Shown piece by piece: positions 1 through 7,001 of a DNA stretch of 64,000 nucleotides. The notes under the pieces are model-generated. The model did not search any database, was not told the DNA's origin, and worked only from the letters and a program-made list of their open reading frames with translations. The stretch is from Acidimicrobiaceae bacterium (GTDB taxonomy: Bacteria > Actinomycetota > Acidimicrobiia > Acidimicrobiales > UBA8592): positions 1 through 64,000 of the forward strand of contig JAHECR010000019.1 of assembly GCA_024641655.1 (NCBI GenBank). Reading direction: 5' to 3'. The position numbers were made by a program, and so were the translations under genes. The stretch's first letter is position 1, and each line of letters starts with the position of its first letter.

Positions 1-2
1 AA

Positions 3-545
3 GCCTACGCGACGATCCGCGAACGCTTCGGTCTGGTTCTCCCGTCGATCCTGCCCGACGACGATGACGGCATCCAGGGTTGTGTCACCACCATCAGGAA
101 GAACTTCTCGAAGCTCGGCCATGTCGACGCGTCGCTGACCGAGTCCTACACCTGGGAGCCCATGGGCAACGGGGGCACGATCGCGGTCACCTTGATGGGG
201 GCGCACGACGTGGGCCCGATCTACCTCGTGTTGCGTACCCCCGCCGACGAGGAGGCCACACCCCAGATGACCTTCGGCAGCGACGTGTTCCGGATGGTCG
301 TGCAGGGCTCGGCACTGACAGGGGGGGTCGAGCTCGAGATGGGCGATGGTCGTTTCCAGGCCGGTGGGGTTCCCTGGGGTCGTGTTGTCGCTGGAGCAAA
401 CGGACTTGCCGAGGTCATGATCATCGGCGACCGCACGGGCGCGACGCCGGCGGCCACCGACGACACCCATGACTGGGTCGGGCGGGTCGGCGAGCTCACG
501 GAACGCTTGCTGGCAGAGCTCCCGACGCTCGTAGCGACGGTCTGA
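3..545 (+). CDS. Hypothetical protein, 5' end outside window
   Basis: The frame is open from the left edge and ends with TGA at 545, so only the C-terminal 180 or so residues are visible. I do not recognise a family. The visible part alternates short hydrophobic strands with glycine turns, consistent with a beta-rich fold, and ends in a helix rich in leucine and glutamate. An internal ATG at 162 is only an in-frame methionine, because coding character continues upstream of it. The stop lies eight bases before the GTG of coaE, so the two are probably co-transcribed. No signal peptide or membrane segment can be judged without the N-terminus. Confidence 0.6.
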   Translation, partial: AYATIRERFGLVLPSILPDDDDGIQGCVTTIRKNFSKLGHVDASLTESYTWEPMGNGGTIAVTLMGAHDVGPIYLVLRTPADEEATPQMTFGSDVFRMVVQGSALTGGVELEMGDGRFQAGGVPWGRVVAGANGLAEVMIIGDRTGATPAATDDTHDWVGRVGELTERLLAELPTLVATV

Positions 546-553
546 GGCACGTC

Positions 554-1189
554 GTGAAATGGGTAGGGCTGTGCGGCCTCATCGGATCCGGTAAGTCGAC
601 GGCGGGTCGGCTGTTCGCGGAGCGAGGCTGCGAGATCATCGACGTCGATGTCCTCAATCGGGAGCTGCAGCAGCCCGGGCAGGAACTGTTCGATCTGATC
701 GTCGCCCACTTCGGGCCGGGCATCGTGGCTGCCGACGGAACGATGGACCGCGCGGCACTGGGAACGATCGTCTTCAACGACAAGTCCAAGCTCGCCGAGT
801 TGACCAACCTCGTGGCGCCGATCACCGAGCAAGAACTCGTGGCGCGGGGCCTCGCCTTCCACGGCACCGACACGGTCGTGCTGGCCGAAGCGGCGATGTT
901 CGTGGGCAAGCAGTACGGGTTGGAGGCCACGATCCTCGTCGATGTCACCCCTGAGATCGCCCTCGAGCGCCTGGTGCGCGACCGGGGTATGAGCGAGGAC
1001 GACGCCAAGGCGCGCCTGGCGAGTCAGGTGCCCCGCGCGACGCGCATCGAGGCCGCCGACTACGTGATCGACAACAGCGGCACGCTCGCGGCGCTCGCGG
1101 CCGAGGTCGACCGGGCGCTCGAATGGATCCGGGCGAACACCGCCGACGCAACTCCGCGCGTCGTACGACGCGCCGACACGGTCGACTGA
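554..1189 (+). CDS. coaE: Dephospho-CoA kinase
   Basis: This enzyme phosphorylates the 3'-hydroxyl of dephospho-CoA with ATP, the last step of coenzyme A synthesis, in the cytoplasm. The 211-residue length is normal for the family. The N-terminus carries the P-loop GLIGSGKST (residues 8-16), followed by the short acidic DVDVLNREL segment that matches the family DxDxxxR region. The lid-like segment around ERLVRDRGMSEDDAKARLASQ (residues 137-157) also fits. The start is GTG, eight bases after the preceding stop. A housekeeping CoA gene beside a block of CoA-ester enzymes is suggestive but may be coincidental. The long C-terminal tail after residue 195 is low complexity and not part of the core kinase. 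Confidence 0.93.
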   Translation: MKWVGLCGLIGSGKSTAGRLFAERGCEIIDVDVLNRELQQPGQELFDLIVAHFGPGIVAADGTMDRAALGTIVFNDKSKLAELTNLVAPITEQELVARGLAFHGTDTVVLAEAAMFVGKQYGLEATILVDVTPEIALERLVRDRGMSEDDAKARLASQVPRATRIEAADYVIDNSGTLAALAAEVDRALEWIRANTADATPRVVRRADTVD

Positions 1190-1251
1190 CTCGGTCGCTG
1201 CCCGGGCCCGGCCTCTGCGGTCGCCCCTCGCGCGGGTCCCGAGCGCTGCAT

Positions 1252-1257
1252 TAGTGT
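1252..1257 (+). promoter_or_regulatory. Candidate -10 element before P450 gene
   Basis: TAGTGT matches the actinobacterial TANNNT -10 pattern and lies about 60 bases before the P450 start, which would give a 5' leader of roughly 50 bases. No convincing -35 is visible. Confidence 0.35.
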
Positions 1258-1316
1258 GCCCGAAGGTCGCGGCGGCGAACGACGCCGACCGGGCCACCAC
1301 CCAGGGGGAACTGCCA

Positions 1317-2513
1317 ATGGCCGTCGTCGACCAGCCCGTCCTCGATGTCGATCTCACGAAGGAACGATTCGGGCAGGGCGTACCGTTCGAGACCTTCGCC
1401 GAGCTCCGCCGCAAGGCGCCGCTCTACTGGCACGAACCCGACCAGGGCTGGATCGTCACGTCCTACGAGCTGCTGGGCACGATCAACCGCGACCCCGAGC
1501 GGTTCTCGAGCCATGCGGGTCCTGGTCCGGCCGGGTCCACTTCGCTCGGGTCCGAGCGGGGGTTGACGATCCTCACGATGGACCCCCCCGAGCACACGCG
1601 GTATCGCCGGCTGGTGTCGATGGATTTCACGCCCCGTGCGATCGCCGCATGGGAACCACTGGTGCGTGAACTCGCGCAGGAGTGCATCCGCGAGTTCGTC
1701 GAAGCCGGGGGCGGCGACTTCGTCAAGGGCGTCGCGGCGCTGCTCCCGATGCGAGTCATCTGCGCCATGATGGGGATTGCCCGTTCGGACGAAGCCGAGC
1801 TCATCGCCCTCTCCAACGCCACGATCCTGTCGGCTGACCCCGAGTACGCCCCGACGCCCGATACGCCGGTGGCTGCCAACGTGCGCTTCGGCGAGTACGC
1901 AAACGAGCTGCTCGAGGCGCACCGGCGCAACCCGAAGGGCGATCTCGTCGATCGGCTCCTCGACGCTCGCGTCGACGGTGAGCCGATGTCGCAGGCCGAG
2001 TTGCAGGCCTGGGTCACGATGTACATCACCGGTGGTGCCGAGACCACGCGGCAACTGTTGTCGAACGGCCTCCTCACGTTGTTCGACTGGCCCGAGGCCA
2101 TCGCCCAGCTGCAGGGTGGTGCCGACGTCGGCCTCGCCGTCGAGGAGATGCTGCGGTTCACCACGCCGGTCATGGGGCACGCCCGGTGGCCGCTCGAGGA
2201 TGTGACGTTCGGCGATCTCACGATTCGCCAGGGCGAGCGCACGACCTTGTGGATGATCTCGGCGAACCGTGACGAGGCCGCCTTCGACGCGCCTGATGTG
2301 TTCGACATCACCCGCAACCCCAATCGCCACGACGCCCTCGGCGCCGGAGGGCCCCATTTCTGTCTCGGGGCGGGCCTGGCGCGACTCGAAGCACGAGTCG
2401 TGTTCGAGGAACTCATGCCCTGGCTCGACGCGATCGAGCCCGGTGGGCCCCACGATCGGGCCCAACACACGATGTTCAACGCCATCAAGCGGCTCCCGGT
2501 CACCATCGGGTGA
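1317..2513 (+). CDS. Cytochrome P450
   Basis: This is a 398-residue soluble bacterial P450, a haem mono-oxygenase that would take electrons from a ferredoxin and its reductase. Neither partner is encoded in the window. All core motifs are visible: the I-helix oxygen-binding stretch GGAETT (239-244), the K-helix ExxR as E277-M-L-R280, and the haem-binding loop GGPHFCLGAG with ligand Cys349. The chosen ATG has GGGGGAA about seven bases upstream; an upstream in-frame start at 1254 would add an unconserved 21-residue leader and is less likely. Two acyl-CoA dehydrogenases follow on the same strand, so oxidation of a hydrophobic chain before or during beta-oxidation is plausible. The substrate and CYP family cannot be assigned by eye. 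Confidence 0.95.
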   Translation: MAVVDQPVLDVDLTKERFGQGVPFETFAELRRKAPLYWHEPDQGWIVTSYELLGTINRDPERFSSHAGPGPAGSTSLGSERGLTILTMDPPEHTRYRRLVSMDFTPRAIAAWEPLVRELAQECIREFVEAGGGDFVKGVAALLPMRVICAMMGIARSDEAELIALSNATILSADPEYAPTPDTPVAANVRFGEYANELLEAHRRNPKGDLVDRLLDARVDGEPMSQAELQAWVTMYITGGAETTRQLLSNGLLTLFDWPEAIAQLQGGADVGLAVEEMLRFTTPVMGHARWPLEDVTFGDLTIRQGERTTLWMISANRDEAAFDAPDVFDITRNPNRHDALGAGGPHFCLGAGLARLEARVVFEELMPWLDAIEPGGPHDRAQHTMFNAIKRLPVTIG

Positions 2514-2601
2514 ACCGACCCGTTCGGCTACCGGGCGCGGGGAACAGCGCACGGCTAATGTCCCGGCCGCGGCCGCGCAGTCACCAGAAAGCAGACGACG
2601 T

Positions 2602-3798
2602 ATGGACCTGACCCACAAGACCACGCCCCGTCTAGAGGCGCTTCGCGCCGAGGTACGGGCATGGATCGACGAGGTGATGCCCGAGGAGTACCGCGGGTTC
2701 CAGTGGGACTTCGAGGAAGACCCGCATCGGTGGTCGTTCATGTACGACTACTGGAGGAAGCTGGGGGCGAAGGGCTGGATCTGGCCGACCTGGCCCAAGG
2801 AGTGGGGCGGTGCCGCGATGTCCGCCCGCCAGGCCGCGGTGGTCCACGAGGAGCTCAGCCGAGCCCGTGCGGGCGAGTACGGCGGTATCGGCATGAGCGT
2901 CGGTCCGTCGATCGCCCGGCTCGGTACGCCCGAGCAGAAAGCGTTCTTCCTCCCGAAGATGGCCGCCGGGGAGATCATGTGGGCCGAGGGCTACACCGAG
3001 CCGAACTCCGGGTCGGACCTCGCCTCACTGCGCACCCGGGCCGAGCGCGACGGCGACGAATGGGTCATCAACGGGCAGAAGACGTTCTGTACCGCCGGTC
3101 ACTGGTGCAACTGGATGATCATCTTCGCTCGCACCGACCCCGACTACAGCAAACGGCATCGGGGGATCAGCGCGTTCCTGGCGAACATGCAGGACGAGCC
3201 TGGAATCCAGCTCACCCCGCTGTACAACATCGCCGACGGCCGCCAGAACGTCGTCTACTTCGACAACCTCCGGGTGCCCGACAACATGATGCTCGGCGAC
3301 CTCAACGGCGCGTGGAACCAGATCTGGTTCGGCATGGGCGGCGACCCCATCCCGACCTTCGAGCACGACGATCCCGGCCCCGAGATGGACTACGAGCCCC
3401 CGCTCGAGGGGTACGCGTGGGTGCTCGACCAGCTCGCGCAGTATTGCGCGGAGACCCGCCGCGGCGGCCGACCGATGATCGACGATCCGCTGGTGCGCGA
3501 GCAGCTCACCGACCTCGCCATCGGCGTCGAGGTCAACAAGGTGATCGGCTACGAGGGCTGGAACTGCCCCTACGGCTCTCACATGCATCAAGCGATCACC
3601 AAGGAGTTCCAGCCCGAGTTCGGGCAGATCTGTATGGACATCCTCGGTCCGCTCGGCATCATCCAAGGCGGCCGCTGGGCGCCGCTCGCCGGTGAGATCG
3701 ACCGGATCTACCGCCGCTCCTTCGGTAACCACGCCGGGGGAACTTCCCAAGTCAAGCGCATGGTGGTTGCCACCCGGGCCCTCGGGCTGCCGCGCTGA
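2602..3798 (+). CDS. Acyl-CoA dehydrogenase, catalytic-type subunit of a pair
   Basis: This 398-residue flavoprotein belongs to the acyl-CoA dehydrogenase family, which introduces a 2,3-double bond into acyl-CoA esters. The central stretch AEGYTEPNSGSDLASLRTRA and the following INGQKTFCTAGHW are the flavin-contact region of the family. The C-terminus carries GNHAGGTSQVKRMVVATRALGLPR, the cofactor-binding tail of FAD-bearing subunits. The start ATG follows GAAAG and is the first methionine after the P450 stop. A second, more divergent dehydrogenase begins 66 bases downstream. In steroid-degrading actinobacteria such adjacent pairs assemble into alpha2beta2 heterotetramers with two FADs (the FadE28-FadE29 type), so I infer that this gene and the next form one enzyme. 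Confidence 0.92.
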   Translation: MDLTHKTTPRLEALRAEVRAWIDEVMPEEYRGFQWDFEEDPHRWSFMYDYWRKLGAKGWIWPTWPKEWGGAAMSARQAAVVHEELSRARAGEYGGIGMSVGPSIARLGTPEQKAFFLPKMAAGEIMWAEGYTEPNSGSDLASLRTRAERDGDEWVINGQKTFCTAGHWCNWMIIFARTDPDYSKRHRGISAFLANMQDEPGIQLTPLYNIADGRQNVVYFDNLRVPDNMMLGDLNGAWNQIWFGMGGDPIPTFEHDDPGPEMDYEPPLEGYAWVLDQLAQYCAETRRGGRPMIDDPLVREQLTDLAIGVEVNKVIGYEGWNCPYGSHMHQAITKEFQPEFGQICMDILGPLGIIQGGRWAPLAGEIDRIYRRSFGNHAGGTSQVKRMVVATRALGLPR

Positions 3799-3864
3799 GC
3801 TGATCGAACCTGCCCGTCGGCGGCGGCCGGCAATGGCCGCTGACGCGACACCGAGAGGACGACC

Positions 3865-5001
3865 ATGAGTATCGACATCCAATTCGAAGACCACCAGCTC
3901 CAGCTCGCCGAGGCCGCTCGCGAGGTGTTCGCTCGCCGGAACACGCCCGAAGGCCTCCGGGACATCGAGGCCGGCGACGTCGGCTTCTCACTCGAACTGT
4001 GGGACGAGGTCGCCCAGCTCGGGTGGCTGGGCATCAACATTCCCGAAGCCTACGGTGGCGCCGGGGCCGGCTTCCTCGACCTGTACCCGGTGTTCGAGGA
4101 GCTTGGCCAGGCGCTGGTCCCCGGTCCGTACCTCGACACCTTGGGCCTCGGAGCGAACCTCCTCCTCGACGTCGGGACCGCCGCTCAGAAGGAGACCTAT
4201 CTGCCCCGGATCGTGTCGGGTGAGTGCATCTTGAGCCTGGCTCTGCTGGAGTCCTCGGGCGGCTTCGGCCCGACCGACATCGAGTTGCGTGCCGACGATG
4301 ACGGCGACGGCTACCTCCTGAACGGAACCAAGCTGCTCGTCGGGTGGGTTCCCGAGGCCAGCCGAATGATCGTCGCGGCTCGCACGGGCGACGGTGGGGC
4401 CGAGGGGATCACGTTGTTCCTCGTCAGCACCAACATCGCCGGGTTGGGGAAGTCACGTTTGCGCAACATCGCCGCCGAGGCGCTGTACGAGGTGACGTTC
4501 GAGAACGTCGCCGTCGCCCGCGACGCCATACTCGGTCAGGTCGGGCAGGGGTGGGCGCCCCTCGAGCGGGCGATGATCAAAGCAGCGGTCCTGCAGGGCG
4601 CGACCATCGTCGGTGCGGCGCGGACGGTGCTCGAGATGACGAACCAGTACGCGAAGGACCGGGAGCAGTTCGGCATCCCGATCGGCAAGAACCAGGCGGT
4701 GCAGTACATGGTGAGCGACATCCTCATCGACATGCACCGCGCCGATCTGCTCAACCGTCAAGCGGCGTTCCTCATCGATGCCGGCAAGCCGTTCGAGCGC
4801 GCGGCCGCGATCTCGGTGGCCTTCGGCAAGGCCGCGTCGGCCCACTTCCACCGTCAGGCGCACGAAGTGCACGCCGGGGTTGCCTTCATCGAAGAGCACG
4901 ACCTCACCTTGTTCTCCAAGCACGCCAAGTACTGGGAGAACAACTACGGCGACGCCCGCCACTACCGCGAACTCTTCGCCGACACCGCCTTCTCACGGTA
5001 G
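3865..5001 (+). CDS. Acyl-CoA dehydrogenase, partner-type subunit
   Basis: This 378-residue family member starts with FEDHQLQLAEAAREVF and has the usual LGWLGINIPEAYGGAGAG helix-loop of the N-terminal domain. The C-terminal domain contains QFGIPIGKNQAVQYMVSDI and HEVHAGVAFIEEHDLTLFSKHAKY. It ends without the GGTSE-type flavin tail found in the preceding subunit, which is typical of the non-flavin partner in FadE heterotetramers. GAGAGGA lies about eight bases before the ATG. The 66-base spacing to the upstream dehydrogenase supports one transcript. The gene ends opposite a convergent SDR, with a perfect hairpin in the gap. Confidence 0.92.
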   Translation: MSIDIQFEDHQLQLAEAAREVFARRNTPEGLRDIEAGDVGFSLELWDEVAQLGWLGINIPEAYGGAGAGFLDLYPVFEELGQALVPGPYLDTLGLGANLLLDVGTAAQKETYLPRIVSGECILSLALLESSGGFGPTDIELRADDDGDGYLLNGTKLLVGWVPEASRMIVAARTGDGGAEGITLFLVSTNIAGLGKSRLRNIAAEALYEVTFENVAVARDAILGQVGQGWAPLERAMIKAAVLQGATIVGAARTVLEMTNQYAKDREQFGIPIGKNQAVQYMVSDILIDMHRADLLNRQAAFLIDAGKPFERAAAISVAFGKAASAHFHRQAHEVHAGVAFIEEHDLTLFSKHAKYWENNYGDARHYRELFADTAFSR

Positions 5002-5016
5002 CGCCAGGGCCGCTCG

Positions 5017-5038
5017 GTGCCAGGCACGAACCTGGCAC
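5017..5038. terminator. Perfect hairpin between convergent genes
   Basis: GTGCCAGG (5017-5024) and CCTGGCAC (5031-5038) form an eight-base-pair stem with a six-base loop, placed between the stops of two convergent genes. There is no T-run, so a Rho-independent terminator is only one reading. The same 11-mer CCTGGCACGTG recurs in two other gene gaps, so it may belong to a dispersed palindromic repeat. Confidence 0.55.
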
Positions 5039-5072
5039 GTGGCCGGATGGGGCTGGAGGCGGAGCCGGGGTC

Positions 5073-5882
5073 TCAGAGCTTCAGCAGGGTCTCGATCTGC
5101 GCGGGTGGGAAGTCCCACACACCCTTGACGCTGGCCCCACCGTCGACGGGTAGGGTCTGACCGCTCACGGCCCAGGCCAGGTCCGAGCAGAAGAACACCA
5201 GGCCACGGGCGATGTCGAGCGCTTGGGGCTGGCGCAGCGGCGTCGCCGCATGCACACCGGGACCCGGCTCGGGGTGTTCCTCGGTCGGGACGAATACGGC
5301 ACCTGGGGCCACGGCGTTCGCGCGGATGCCGTAGGGCCCGAGCTCCTCGGACAGCGTCTTGACGAGGTGGACGACCCCGGCCTTGGCGCACCCGTAGGCG
5401 ACGTGGACCGGCGAGCCCATGATCCCGTCGACGGAGGCCACCGCGGCGAGTGCTCCCCCGGTGCCCTGGGTGCGCATCTGTCGGCCCGCCGACTGGAAGA
5501 GCAGGAACACCTGCTTCAGGTTGGTCTCGACGGCCCAGTCCCACGCGTCCTCTGTGAAGTCCGGGGTGATGCCCCAGGTGGCCTCGCCGATGATGTCGAT
5601 GCAGATGTCGAGACCCCCGAAGGCGGCGACGACTTCGGCGACGATGCGGTCGGCTTCGTCGGCCCGTCGCAGGTCTCCGGTGACGACGATCGCCTCGCCG
5701 CCCGCGGCGGTCACCTCCGCGGCGGTCGCGGCGGCGCGTGCCTCATCGAGGTCGACGCAGGCAACCCGGGCGCCGCCCTCTGCCAGCAGCAGCGCGGTCT
5801 GCCGGCCGATACCAGGGCGTGGCGGCCGGTGGCCCGCTCCGGCGACGATGGCGCGTTTCCCGGTCAGTCCGAGGTCGATCAT
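5073..5882 (-). CDS. SDR family oxidoreductase with enlarged glycine loop
   Basis: This 269-residue short-chain dehydrogenase is NAD(P)-dependent. The catalytic residues Ser150, Tyr163 and Lys167 (YGCAK) are in place, and PVDGG near the end is the usual C-terminal strand. The cofactor loop is odd. Where most members read TGxxxGIG, this one reads GAGHRPPRPGIG (residues 15-26), adding three residues, and the NNAG motif is replaced by DIIG around residues 96-99. The ATG at 5882 is chosen because upstream in-frame sequence is unlike any SDR. It is convergent with the dehydrogenase pair and divergent from the hydrolase at 6038. A reduced or altered substrate range cannot be judged from sequence. 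Confidence 0.9.
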   Translation of the reverse strand: MIDLGLTGKRAIVAGAGHRPPRPGIGRQTALLLAEGGARVACVDLDEARAAATAAEVTAAGGEAIVVTGDLRRADEADRIVAEVVAAFGGLDICIDIIGEATWGITPDFTEDAWDWAVETNLKQVFLLFQSAGRQMRTQGTGGALAAVASVDGIMGSPVHVAYGCAKAGVVHLVKTLSEELGPYGIRANAVAPGAVFVPTEEHPEPGPGVHAATPLRQPQALDIARGLVFFCSDLAWAVSGQTLPVDGGASVKGVWDFPPAQIETLLKL

Positions 5883-6037
5883 GGTTCCCCCTGGTCGTTG
5901 TGACGTCGTGCATCGTTCCACAAACGGCGGGCGTGCGCCCTCGCGTCCGAGCCCACGCGAAGCAGCGGGGGGAAGGTTTGTGCCATTGTTCGTGCGAGCG
6001 CCGAGATCACCGACCCCAACCGAGCCGAGGGCGACCC

Positions 6038-6985
6038 ATGCAGCGAACGAGACTTCCCGGTACCCCTGAGCCCATGCATCACTGGGAGGCCAGCGGGGGT
6101 GTGACCCTGGCGGGAGATTCCTGGGGTGATCCCGACGGTCCACTCGTCTTGCTTCAGCACGGCGGCGGTCAGACCCGCCACGCGTGGAAGGGCGCAGGGG
6201 AGACCCTGGGAGCTGCGGGGTACCACGCAGTCGCTTTCGACGCCCGGGGGCACGGGGACTCCACTTGGGCGCCCGACGGCGTCTACGGCCAGGACACCAT
6301 GGTCAACGACCTCCAGTGTCTGCTCGAACAGCTCGGTGGCAAGCGCCCGGTGTTGGTGGGGGCGTCGATGGGCGGCGGGACCAGCCTGGTCGCCGTCGGG
6401 GAGGATCACGTCGACGCCACTTCGCTCGTGCTCGTCGACATCGGCCACCGCATCGAGGCTGAAGGGGCCGAGAAGATCAACGCCTTCATGTCGCAGAAGC
6501 CCGATGGTTTCGACTCCCTCGAGGAGGTCGCAGAGGCGATCTCCAGCTACCAGCCTCACCGCGATCGGCCCCGCAAGCTCGATGGCCTCGCCAAGAACGT
6601 TCGCCTTGGCGACGACGGCCGGTACCACTGGCACTGGGACCCTCGGTTCCGGTCGGGGCAGAGCGACATCGGCCGGCGCGAGGACCGCATGGTCGCATGC
6701 GCCCGGAACCTCCGTCTGCCCACCTTGCTCGTGCGGGGCGGACTCTCGGACATCTTGAGCATGGAAGGGGCCCAGGAGTTCCTCGAGCTGTGTCCCCACG
6801 CCGAGTTCGTGAACGTCACCGGCGCCGGGCACATGGTGGCGGGTGATCGAAACGACATCTTCGCCGACGCCGTGATCGAGTTCCTGAAGCGCACGGTGCC
6901 CGTCGACGGCGCTCCGGTCCAGCCGCCTCACCGACTGCATCCCCACCACGAGGGGCCACCGGGCGACATCGTCGACGTACCGTGA
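6038..6985 (+). CDS. Alpha/beta hydrolase
   Basis: This 315-residue alpha/beta-hydrolase-fold enzyme shows an oxyanion segment HGGGQ (41-45) and FDARGHGDS (67-75). The nucleophile elbow is GASMGG with Ser110, a likely acid is Asp238, and the catalytic His265 sits in GAGHMVAGD. The family hydrolyses esters, lactones or carbon-carbon bonds of hydroxylated intermediates; the substrate is unknown. The last 30 residues, rich in proline and histidine, extend past the normal fold. The ATG at 6038 follows CGAGGGCG; Met13 (6074) is an alternative. The next gene, a CoA-transferase, begins 16 bases after the stop, so the two are probably one operon. A close relative is encoded at 16998. Confidence 0.9.
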   Translation: MQRTRLPGTPEPMHHWEASGGVTLAGDSWGDPDGPLVLLQHGGGQTRHAWKGAGETLGAAGYHAVAFDARGHGDSTWAPDGVYGQDTMVNDLQCLLEQLGGKRPVLVGASMGGGTSLVAVGEDHVDATSLVLVDIGHRIEAEGAEKINAFMSQKPDGFDSLEEVAEAISSYQPHRDRPRKLDGLAKNVRLGDDGRYHWHWDPRFRSGQSDIGRREDRMVACARNLRLPTLLVRGGLSDILSMEGAQEFLELCPHAEFVNVTGAGHMVAGDRNDIFADAVIEFLKRTVPVDGAPVQPPHRLHPHHEGPPGDIVDVP

Positions 6986-7001
6986 AGGAAGGGAAGTCGA
7001 C

